Shown here: in pieces, positions 56,924 to 64,000 of the stretch | Position numbering within the stretch: position 1 is the first letter of the stretch | Layout of the letters: each line of letters starts with the position of its first letter | DNA from: Armatimonadota bacterium | GTDB taxonomy: Bacteria; Armatimonadota; Fimbriimonadia; Fimbriimonadales; ATM1 | Assembly (NCBI GenBank): GCA_003577165.1 | Contig: QEUM01000012.1 | Coordinates: 1 to 64,000 of the forward strand | Length of the DNA stretch: 64,000 bases | Direction of reading: 5' to 3' | The notes under the pieces: model-generated | What the model was told of the DNA's origin: nothing | What the model saw: only the letters and a program-made list of their open reading frames with translations | The model's database searches: none | Program-made: the position numbers and the translations under genes

Positions 56924-58912
56924 ATGTCGGAGGACCGTGAACTCGAAGGCGCGCGTCACCGCGTCGAGGATCAGTCCCGCGACGAAACCGTCCAGTTCGA
57001 AGAGGGCTTCACTCTCCGCACGGTATTCGGCGGCCTCTTCATAGCCCTCGTCATGCTCCCCGGAGGCCTGTTCCTCGCCCTCGTCGCAGGACAGGGCATT
57101 GGCGAAGCGGCGGAGTGGGTGACCATCGTGCTCTTCGCTGAGGTCGCCCGCAGAAGCTTCGCCCCCCTCAAGAAGCAGGAGATCTACATCCTCTTCTATA
57201 TGGCGCTGAGCCTCACGTCGGCCCTCGCCATCGAAAAGGGAATATCGGGCGGCCCGTTCGGCGAACTCGTTTGGCGAGCCTATTGCGTGCAGTCGCCCGC
57301 ATTCGTCGGTTTCGCTGACCAAGTGCCCCCATGGGCCGTCCCCCGCATCGGCTCCCAGGCCCTCGAGAATCACAGTTTCTTTCACGCGGACTGGGCCATT
57401 CCCATCCTCCTTCTTGTTCTCGTCGAAGTCTGCGTCCGATCCAGTTGGATCGGTCTCGGCTACGCGCTGTTCCGACTCACGAGCGACGTCGAGCGGCTGC
57501 CCTTTCCCATGGCGCCCGTCGCGGCCAGCGGCGCAACCGCCCTCGCAGAGGCGGGCAGGAAAGAAGAGAGTTGGCGGTGGGGCATCTTCAGCACAGGCGC
57601 AGTCGTTGGCCTCATCTTCGGATTCGTTTACCTCGCGATTCCGATCTTCACCGGAACCGTCTTCGGCGACAGCGTCGAAGTCTTCCCGATCCCCTTCGCC
57701 GACTACTCGAAAAACGTGGAGAACTGGCTTCCCGCCGCCCTCGTCGGCATCAGTTTCAACCTCGGCAACATTCTCACCGGATTCGTGCTCCCCTGGCACA
57801 TCGTTCTCGGCGCGTGCATCGGCTCTGTTCTCGCGCAAATCGTCCTCAATCCAATCCTCTACAAAGCCGGCATGTTTCCAGACTTGCTTCATGGAGGCGT
57901 TTGGTCCACGAAACTCACCGTGGACATGAACTTCTGGCTCAGCGTCGGCATCGGCATCAACGTAGCCGTCGGAATTCTCGGCATCGCCCTCGTCATTCGA
58001 CACTTGCGCCAAAGCGCTCAACTGAGGCGGGAAGCAGAATACACGCTCGCCCCCCCTCCGGGGAGGGGGGACTTCCCGATTTGGCTCGCCGTCTCCGTTT
58101 GGGCCGTGGCGACTCTGATTCTCGTCGGCCTCTGCAAATGGCTCGTTCCGACCTTTCCGATCTGGCTCCTCCTCTTCTTCGGCCTCGCCTGGAGCCCGCT
58201 GAACAGTTACATCTCAGCGCGCATGCACGGACTCACGGGCCGTGGCGTCTCCTTCCCCTACCTCAAGGAAGCCGCCGTCACCGCCACGGGCTATCGCAAC
58301 GTGGACATCTGGTACGCGCCGATTCCGATCCACGACCACGGATGGGCCGCGCAGAGGTTCCGCGAAATCGAACTCACCGGCACGAAATTCACAAGCGTCA
58401 TCAAAGCCGAAGCGTTCATGTTCCCGCTAGTTCTCATTGCGAGTTTCTTCTTCTGGGCTTTCTTTTATTCCGGTCCGGCAATCGACGGCGGCCAGTATCC
58501 CTACGCGCAGAGGTTCTGGCCCTTCTACGCCAACACGGAAGCAGTGTGGAAGCAGGTCAACCTCGGCGGATCCGAGATCTCCTCCAACATGCAGGCCATC
58601 AAGCCCGCCTACGTCGCAGGAGGAACCGCGGCCGGACTCCTCGCGTACGGGGCGTTCGCTCTGTTCAAACTTCCGATCCTCACCTTCTACGGCTTCGCAG
58701 GTGGCGTCGGGTTGTGGCCCGCCAACACCATCCCTCAACTCCTCGGAGCCGTGTTCGGAAGGCGCTACTTCGCCCGCCGCTACGGGGAGGAGAAGTGGGC
58801 GTCCTACGCGCCCGTCCTTCTCGCCGGCTTCGCCTGCGGAAGCGGCCTCATCGCCATGGCCTCGATCGCCCTCGCCCTGCTCGCCAAATCCGTCTCCTCC
58901 CTTCCGTACTGA
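56924..58912 (+). CDS. OPT-family-like oligopeptide/siderophore transporter
   Basis: 662 aa from ATG 56924; an ATG-free in-frame extension upstream is rejected. It has roughly 14-16 helices. Family-like stretches: TLRTVFGGLFIALVMLPGGL near the start; GLIFGFVYLAIPIFTGTVFG; ISFNLGNILTGFVLPWHIVL; and near the end FYGFAGGVGLWPANTIPQLL with RYGEEKWASY. OPT proteins move peptides or metal chelates using the proton gradient; this one belongs to a bacterial branch whose substrate is unknown. It follows the divergent glycosidase gene by about 80 bp and has no operon partner downstream. Confidence 0.75.
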   Translation: MSEDRELEGARHRVEDQSRDETVQFEEGFTLRTVFGGLFIALVMLPGGLFLALVAGQGIGEAAEWVTIVLFAEVARRSFAPLKKQEIYILFYMALSLTSALAIEKGISGGPFGELVWRAYCVQSPAFVGFADQVPPWAVPRIGSQALENHSFFHADWAIPILLLVLVEVCVRSSWIGLGYALFRLTSDVERLPFPMAPVAASGATALAEAGRKEESWRWGIFSTGAVVGLIFGFVYLAIPIFTGTVFGDSVEVFPIPFADYSKNVENWLPAALVGISFNLGNILTGFVLPWHIVLGACIGSVLAQIVLNPILYKAGMFPDLLHGGVWSTKLTVDMNFWLSVGIGINVAVGILGIALVIRHLRQSAQLRREAEYTLAPPPGRGDFPIWLAVSVWAVATLILVGLCKWLVPTFPIWLLLFFGLAWSPLNSYISARMHGLTGRGVSFPYLKEAAVTATGYRNVDIWYAPIPIHDHGWAAQRFREIELTGTKFTSVIKAEAFMFPLVLIASFFFWAFFYSGPAIDGGQYPYAQRFWPFYANTEAVWKQVNLGGSEISSNMQAIKPAYVAGGTAAGLLAYGAFALFKLPILTFYGFAGGVGLWPANTIPQLLGAVFGRRYFARRYGEEKWASYAPVLLAGFACGSGLIAMASIALALLAKSVSSLPY

Positions 58913-59352
58913 TCGCACCGAGGCAACGGCCACGCACACGGCCCACCGACGATTTGCTCAATACACTGAGTAAAAATACTCAGCGTCCTGAGTAAACCGT
59001 AGACCGCCCTCCTTCCCCACTACGCACGGCCCCCGGCAATCGCCCCGTGGCCTCCCTCCAGTCCTGCGCCCAGCAGCCTCCACGCCCAGGGGAAGGCTTT
59101 TCGACCACCCCCAGGCGACTCCACTCCATAGCAAACGCAGCGCTGAACATGGGGCCCGCGCGGAGCATCGGCGCCAGACCCACACACGGACTGCCGACCG
59201 CCACTGACACTCACATCAAGCGTGCCTTGGATCGAGGAGGAGTGCCCCTCCCGGCCTCAGCCCGCTCAGCTCCGCCCCTCGGAGCGCGAGCCTGGGTATC
59301 TTTCTGCCACAGGCATCACAGGGGTCAGGTCGCAAGACGGGGGAGGAATCGC
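58913..59352. other. Intergenic gap upstream of the defence operon
   Basis: About 440 bp with no convincing gene. A longer reading that extends the helicase back to 59047 has a Pro/Arg-rich, unstructured N-terminus, so it was not used. The left end holds a CTGAGTA/TACTCAG palindrome described separately. The right end contains the GGGAGGA ribosome site for the helicase. Confidence 0.6.
58966..58994 (+). promoter_or_regulatory. CTGAGTA palindrome and extra half-site upstream of the defence operon
   Basis: CTGAGTA-AAAA-TACTCAG (58966-58983) is a perfect palindrome followed by a third half-site CTGAGTA (58988-58994). It may be an operator for the helicase-SIR2-HerA operon. It is also the hairpin for OPT-gene termination in principle, but lacks a T-run. 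No matching regulator is encoded in this window. Confidence 0.4.
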
Positions 59353-62214
59353 TTGCCTGATGTAGGAATCGGAACCGGTCAGCGCCTCATCGACGGCGTG
59401 ACGGAATACCACGCTGCCTACTTCGCCCATGAACTAACACGCCGAGCCGCCACGGACGATCCGGACAAGCTCGCGAATTCCCTTCTGAATTCCGGTATAG
59501 ACCTCAACCCCCACCAAATCGACGCAGCTCTCTTCGCCTTCAAGTCGCCCCTCTCGCGGGGCGCAATCCTCGCTGACGAAGTCGGACTCGGCAAAACCAT
59601 CGAAGCCGGGCTCATCATCAGCCAGCTCTGGGCAGAACGGAAGCGAAGAATCCTCATCATTTGCCCCACCATGATCCGAAAACAGTGGGCCCAAGAACTC
59701 GCCGAGAAATTCTCCATCGACTCGCTTATCCTCGACCGCAAGGCCTACAACTTCGCGAAAAAACAAGACCGAGAGCCCTTCGCACCAAACGACCAAGTCG
59801 TCATCTGCTCATACCACTTCGCCAGCGCGCAGCAACTCGACGTTTTCAAATTGCACTGGGACCTCGTGGTTATAGATGAGGCCCATCGCCTTCGCAACGT
59901 CTGGAAGAATCCGTCCGGCATCGCCGCGAAAATCCAAAACGCGGTTGAGAACCGCCCCCTCGTTCTTCTCACCGCCACGCCCCTTCAAAACACGCTCCTC
60001 GAGCTCTACGGTCTCGTTAGTTACATCGACCCGCATATGTTCGGCAACATCGACGCTTTTCGCGCGCGCTACATGAGCGGGCCAATCCAAGGGCGAGAAC
60101 TAGGCGATCTCCGAGCACGCCTGAAGCCGATCTGCCAAAGAACCCTCCGACGCCAAGTTCCCGAAATCCGCTTCACCCACCGGCTCCCGCTCACCCACCC
60201 GTTCGAACCGAACGAAGACGAACAGCGACTCTACGACCAAGTCTCGGCATACCTCCAGCGAGAAGACATCGTCGCGATTCCATATCGCCAGCGTTCGCTC
60301 CTCATTCTCATCGTTCGCAAGATCCTCGCTTCGTCGTCGTTCGCCATCGCCAATACGCTCCAATCCCTCATTGACCGCCTGAGAACCGAAGGCGGGGACG
60401 CGCTCGAGCGGCTCGAAGAGGACGTAGACAGCGCCGAAGAAACCGCCGACGAATGGAGCGAGGCCGAAAGCGAAACCGACAACCTCATCGCCAGGTCGCC
60501 CGAAGACATCCGCAAAGAAATCGCCGAACTCTCCGAATACCTCGAACTCGCGAAGTCCATCACTAAGAACGCCAAAGGAGAAGCGCTCCTCCAGGCCCTC
60601 GACAAGGGCTTCGAAAAGATGCACGAACTCGGCGGAAACCGCAAGGCCGTCGTCTTCACCGAATCAAAACGCACTCAGCGCTATCTCGCCGACCTCCTCA
60701 GCGCGAACGGCTACGCCGGTCGGATCGTCACCCTCAGCGGTTCCGGCAGCGACGAAAACTCAAACCGCATCTACCGCGAATGGCTCCAAAGGCACAAAGG
60801 CTCCTCCATCGTCACAGGCAGCAAGCCGGTGGACTTCCGCTCCGCCCTCGTCGAAGAGTTCCGCGATCGCGCCGACGTCCTCATCTCCACCGAAGCCGGC
60901 GCCGAAGGCCTCAACCTTCAGTTCTGCTCGCTCGTCGTGAACTACGACCTCCCATGGAATCCCCAGCGCGTCGAGCAGCGCATCGGACGCTGCCATCGCT
61001 ATGGCCAAAGGCACGACGTCGTCGTGGTCAACTTTCTCAACCAAAAGAACGCAGCCGACCTCCGCGTCTATGAGCTCCTTTCCGAAAAGTTCAAACTCTT
61101 CGAAGGCGTGTTCGGCGCGTCCGACCAAATCCTGGGCGCACTCGAATCAGGCGTGGATTTCGAAAAGCGCATCCTTCAAATCTATCAAACCTGCCGGACA
61201 AAGGAGGAGATAGACACCGCCTTCGACGCCTTGAAAGCCGAACTCGAAGAGCAGATCGAACAGCGCATGGCCGAAGCCAGCCGCAAACTCCTCGAAGACT
61301 TCGACGAGGAGGTTCGCGAGCGAATTCGAACCACGGGCCAACACGCCTTAACGCGCCTCGACTCCGTTAGCCGCATGCTCTGGCAGCTTGCCAAATACGA
61401 ACTCGGCGATTCCGCTCGGTTCGATGAAGACGCCCTCGAATTCGAGTATGAATCCGAGCGCTATCGGGTCGCGAGGCCGGGTGCGTATCTCGACGGCGTG
61501 ATCCGCTTGGCGCCCGGCTCGCCTCTCGGCGAAAGACTCATCGCCCAAGCCGCCTCCCGCGCGCTCGGACCTGCTCACGTCGTCTTCGACTACACGAACA
61601 CTCCGGAGAGGGCAGGCATCCTCGAGCCGTCTCTCGGCCGATCGGGTTGGCTCATGCTGTCGGTGCTTTCTGTCGAATCGGAGCAGGACCGCGAAGACCG
61701 CCTCCTCTTCTCCGTGCTGGACGACGGCGGCGAACCCCTCGAATCCGACTTCGGCGCGAAACTGTTCACCCAGCGCGCGAAGTCCGTCTCGCCCACCCTC
61801 GTCCCGCCGGACGTGGAGACTGCCCTCTCCAACCGCGCCGAATACCTGAAGAACCTCGCGCTCGAAGACATCGCCCAAAAGAACCGGCGATTCTTCGAAC
61901 AAGAACTCGAAAAACTTGAACGATGGGCGGATGACCTGAAGCACGGCCTCGAGTTCGAGATCAAACAACTCGACCGCGAGATCAAAGAGGTCGCCCGCGA
62001 AGCCAAACTCGCCCCGACCCTCGACGAAAAGGTCGCCCTCGAAAAGAAACGCCGCGAACTCGAATCCAAACGGAACCAGAAGCGCCGCGAACTGTTCGAG
62101 GAGCAAGATAAGATCGATTCGGAAAAGGAGTCACTAATCAACTCCGTCGAAGCCAGGCTTAGCACTAACGCGCGTTTGAGCATGGTCGCAATGCTTCGAT
62201 GGAGTGTTGCCTAA
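59353..62214 (+). CDS. SNF2-family DEAD/DEAH-like helicase of a defence operon
   Basis: 953 aa from TTG 59353, chosen because GGGAGGA lies 5 bases upstream and homologues start just before TEYHAAYFAHELTRR. The Q-like motif is LNPHQIDAALFAFKSPLSRG. Walker A is ADEVGLGKTIEAGL (75-82), Walker B/DEAH is VVIDEAHRL (D175-H178), motif III TATPLQNT, motif V RADVLISTEAGAEGLNLQF, and motif VI QRIGRCHRYGQ near 540-550. A C-terminal tail (600-953) holds a coiled coil of Glu/Lys-rich helices. Helicases of this type sit in defence islands. Its codon use matches the host. Confidence 0.9.
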   Translation: MPDVGIGTGQRLIDGVTEYHAAYFAHELTRRAATDDPDKLANSLLNSGIDLNPHQIDAALFAFKSPLSRGAILADEVGLGKTIEAGLIISQLWAERKRRILIICPTMIRKQWAQELAEKFSIDSLILDRKAYNFAKKQDREPFAPNDQVVICSYHFASAQQLDVFKLHWDLVVIDEAHRLRNVWKNPSGIAAKIQNAVENRPLVLLTATPLQNTLLELYGLVSYIDPHMFGNIDAFRARYMSGPIQGRELGDLRARLKPICQRTLRRQVPEIRFTHRLPLTHPFEPNEDEQRLYDQVSAYLQREDIVAIPYRQRSLLILIVRKILASSSFAIANTLQSLIDRLRTEGGDALERLEEDVDSAEETADEWSEAESETDNLIARSPEDIRKEIAELSEYLELAKSITKNAKGEALLQALDKGFEKMHELGGNRKAVVFTESKRTQRYLADLLSANGYAGRIVTLSGSGSDENSNRIYREWLQRHKGSSIVTGSKPVDFRSALVEEFRDRADVLISTEAGAEGLNLQFCSLVVNYDLPWNPQRVEQRIGRCHRYGQRHDVVVVNFLNQKNAADLRVYELLSEKFKLFEGVFGASDQILGALESGVDFEKRILQIYQTCRTKEEIDTAFDALKAELEEQIEQRMAEASRKLLEDFDEEVRERIRTTGQHALTRLDSVSRMLWQLAKYELGDSARFDEDALEFEYESERYRVARPGAYLDGVIRLAPGSPLGERLIAQAASRALGPAHVVFDYTNTPERAGILEPSLGRSGWLMLSVLSVESEQDREDRLLFSVLDDGGEPLESDFGAKLFTQRAKSVSPTLVPPDVETALSNRAEYLKNLALEDIAQKNRRFFEQELEKLERWADDLKHGLEFEIKQLDREIKEVAREAKLAPTLDEKVALEKKRRELESKRNQKRRELFEEQDKIDSEKESLINSVEARLSTNARLSMVAMLRWSVA

Positions 62215-62228
62215 CGGGGGTTTCAGTT

Positions 62229-63554
62229 ATGCCGGAGAACATCGAACACCTCGAACAGCCCCAAGCAAGGGAGCACCGGTACAAAGTCGGCGTTCACTCC
62301 TATGAAGAGCAAGCACCTCCAGCGGATGACAAGATCACAGGCGAACATCGAAAGCACATTGAGCCGTGGTTGACTGCACTAGCGCAGAGCGAGCACCTAT
62401 CGCTGTTGATTGGAAGCGGCTTCACGCACGCTGCCGCCCACCTCTGTGCCGTGAAGGCGCCAGATATGTCTTTGCGGGAATGTGCGACGAGTATTGATCG
62501 TCGAATCAAGTCTTACCTGCAGAAGGATAGTTCCCAGCGACCATTCGATCGCGAGCCGAATTTCGAGGATCAACTTCAAGCCACTCTAACATTAGCCGGT
62601 GGACTCGCTATCATCGGACGACTGGAACTTGCAAACGATGTCCAGTCCGCCATCCGTGCATCCCTTTTCGAATTTCGTAAGTCAATCGTAGACTGCGAGC
62701 ACGAGCTTCGTGCAAGGTTCGAATGCAAGGGCACATCACAAGCGCTTGACTATCTCCAATCTTTTTTGTTGTCATTTGCGAGCCGAGCTGGCACGCGTGA
62801 TCGCCTGAATATCTTCACTACGAACTATGACCGCCTGATTGAATATGTCTCGGATGCGGCCGGTCTTCGATTGCTCGACCGCTTTGTTGGTACTCTGTCC
62901 CCGATCTTCCGATCCACCAGGTTGGGAATAGATATTCATTACAATCCTCCCGGCATTCGCGGAGAACCAAGATATCTGGAGGGCGTTGTTCGATTCAGTA
63001 AGCTACACGGTTCCGTAGACTGGATCGCGGAGCACAATGCAATCCGAAAGGTCCCGTTGTCGTTTGGCGATTCCGATTCGTTGCGTGACGACGGTTCGGA
63101 CGTGCTAATTTATCCGAATGCGTCTAAGGACGTTGAGACATCAATGTATCCCTACTCCGATCTTTTCCGCGATTTCTCCGCTGCGGTGTGTCGGCCGAAT
63201 GCGACACTCATCACGTATGGATACGGTTTTGGAGACTCGCATATCAACAACGTAATAACTGACATGATGACTCTGCACTCGACTCACCTCGTTGTCATCT
63301 CTTACGATGACGCTGGTGGTCGTGTGTCCGCCTTTCTAAACGACCTCGGCAAGCCGGCCCAAACAACAGTCTTGCTTGGCAGTCACTTTGGCGATCTCGA
63401 AACGCTTGTCAAGCACTATCTACCCAAGCCTGCAATAGATCCCATCACAATGCGCGCGGCTGAATTGGTGCGTAGACGAACAGTCAGCTCGCACGAACAC
63501 GACGACGATCCTCCGGAAGGAGAACCCAACTCAGAGGGAGGTGAGGGTTTATGA
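62229..63554 (+). CDS. SIR2-domain protein of a SIR2-HerA-type defence system
   Basis: 441 aa from ATG 62229, 14 bp after the helicase. The SIR2 nucleotide-binding motif is LLIGSGFTHAAA (G62, S63, G64), the catalytic-type Asn motif FTTNYDRLIE (N199), and the His motif FSKLHGSVDWI (H260). NAD-contacting C-terminal marks are ITYGYGFGDSHINNVI. In known defence systems SIR2 domains cleave NAD+ to stop infected cells; here it precedes a HerA gene as in SIR2-HerA systems. Base use is visibly more AT-rich than in neighbouring host genes, a sign of transfer. It overlaps the next gene by ATGA. Confidence 0.88.
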   Translation: MPENIEHLEQPQAREHRYKVGVHSYEEQAPPADDKITGEHRKHIEPWLTALAQSEHLSLLIGSGFTHAAAHLCAVKAPDMSLRECATSIDRRIKSYLQKDSSQRPFDREPNFEDQLQATLTLAGGLAIIGRLELANDVQSAIRASLFEFRKSIVDCEHELRARFECKGTSQALDYLQSFLLSFASRAGTRDRLNIFTTNYDRLIEYVSDAAGLRLLDRFVGTLSPIFRSTRLGIDIHYNPPGIRGEPRYLEGVVRFSKLHGSVDWIAEHNAIRKVPLSFGDSDSLRDDGSDVLIYPNASKDVETSMYPYSDLFRDFSAAVCRPNATLITYGYGFGDSHINNVITDMMTLHSTHLVVISYDDAGGRVSAFLNDLGKPAQTTVLLGSHFGDLETLVKHYLPKPAIDPITMRAAELVRRRTVSSHEHDDDPPEGEPNSEGGEGL

Positions 63555-64000
63555 GTTCCCTCATAGAAAGATCAGAAGCATTACAGATTGGCGTTGTAGA
63601 AGAAGTCTCCCCTTCTAAAATCGTCGTGACTTTGCACGCGGATAGTCCTAGCGCCATCGCGCTCAATGCCGGTGACCCAGTAGCATTTCCTCGCATCAAC
63701 AGCTACTTGCTCATTCCGAATGAGGAAGGAGCAATAGTGGGTCTGGTCACCTGGATCGGCATAAGCCCTACCCCTTATCCCAAGAGACTGGGCTACCGCG
63801 ATTTTGGCCTCGTTGACCTCCCGTTTCCTACACGTAGACTGTACTTATCGCCGATGGGAACTCTCTCCTTTCGAATTTCGGAAAGTGGAGCAATTGAACC
63901 GGAAATGCGAAGAGGAGTGTATTCATTCCCAAGCGTCGGCGACAACGTACAGTTGCCTACAACTGACCTGCTTCGGCGGATCGTCGAAATTCCGAAATCA
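63551..64000 (+). CDS. HerA/DUF87-family ATPase, N-terminal part (runs off the edge)
   Basis: ATG 63551 overlaps the SIR2 stop (ATGA). 150 codons remain open to the window edge. The translation is the HAS-barrel domain that opens HerA-like ATPases: EALQIGVVEEVSPSKIVVTL, LNAGDPVAFPRINSYLLIPN, GAIVGLVTWIGISPTPYPKR, and RRGVYSFPSVGDNVQLPT. The Walker A/B ATPase lies beyond the window, so the assignment rests on this domain and on the SIR2 gene before it. HerA forms a hexamer that, with SIR2, builds a supramolecular antiphage complex in related systems. Confidence 0.8.
   Translation, partial: MSSLIERSEALQIGVVEEVSPSKIVVTLHADSPSAIALNAGDPVAFPRINSYLLIPNEEGAIVGLVTWIGISPTPYPKRLGYRDFGLVDLPFPTRRLYLSPMGTLSFRISESGAIEPEMRRGVYSFPSVGDNVQLPTTDLLRRIVEIPKS

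Noticed and set aside
57331-58995. 554-codon frame inside the OPT-type transporter gene
   Set aside because: Arg/Pro-rich shadow frame without signature; the overlapping gene has membrane helices and family motifs.
59047-59352. Longer N-terminus for the defence helicase
   Set aside because: The extension is Pro/Arg-rich without structure, while TTG 59353 has a well-spaced GGGAGGA and fits the usual start of the family.
1-64000. CRISPR arrays, insertion sequences and phage integration sites
   Set aside because: No regularly spaced repeats, transposase or integrase genes, or flanking direct repeats were found by reading. The 220-bp repeat is a gene duplication.

Overview
The window is GC-rich, densely coded DNA with frequent GTG and TTG starts. 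It carries PEP-CTERM sorted proteins, prepilin families with long variable tails, many Sec-exported proteins of unknown function, and housekeeping genes with no close resemblance to proteobacterial operons. This suits a didermal, Gram-negative environmental bacterium. My best guess is Armatimonadota (Fimbriimonadia-like); that is inference from protein style only, since no rRNA or tRNA gene was seen. No tRNA, CRISPR array or transposase was recognised.

Layout. 0-3 kb: exported and PEP-CTERM-type proteins on the minus strand, with apparent frame breaks, and an SGNH hydrolase. 3-9 kb: MgtE-like Mg2+ transporter, ThuA-like protein, threonine dehydrogenase, and a zinc/manganese uptake operon (outer-membrane protein, binding protein, permease; no ATPase gene) behind a palindromic operator. 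9-13 kb: HTH-TPR regulator, lipoprotein, large exported protein. 13-16 kb: minor-pilin operon (PilV/PilW/PilX-like) next to a possible structured RNA. 16-25 kb: beta-barrel candidate, methyltransferase, PEP-CTERM protein, SerA-like dehydrogenase, a thioredoxin-like protein with an in-frame UGA in its active site (probable selenoprotein), beta-propeller lipoprotein, and a large zincin-like secreted protein. 25-28.5 kb: island with two prepilins that share a near-identical 220-bp 5' cassette but have different tails, plus a DUF1573-like and a Cys-rich protein.

28.9-36.7 kb: a complete type II DMSO-reductase-family operon (alpha, 103-aa protein, beta, TorD-like chaperone, haem gamma subunit, polytopic membrane protein). 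Its beta subunit resembles nitrite oxidoreductase NxrB of Nitrospira/anammox bacteria. A double palindrome lies upstream. The twin-arginine motif on alpha places the enzyme outside the cytoplasmic membrane.

36.7-59 kb: mostly housekeeping genes: Gfo/Idh oxidoreductase, acyltransferase, upp, polA, secE-nusG-rplK-rplA, MerR regulator, TPR glycosyltransferase, NDH-2, class I aldolase, Sua5, M28 peptidase, six-hairpin glycosidase, OPT-type transporter.

59-64 kb: a probable antiphage operon: SNF2-type helicase, SIR2 NADase-like protein, and the start of a HerA/DUF87 ATPase that runs off the right edge.

The most notable items are the UGA-containing thioredoxin, the NXR-like operon, the helicase-SIR2-HerA module and the duplicated prepilin cassette.
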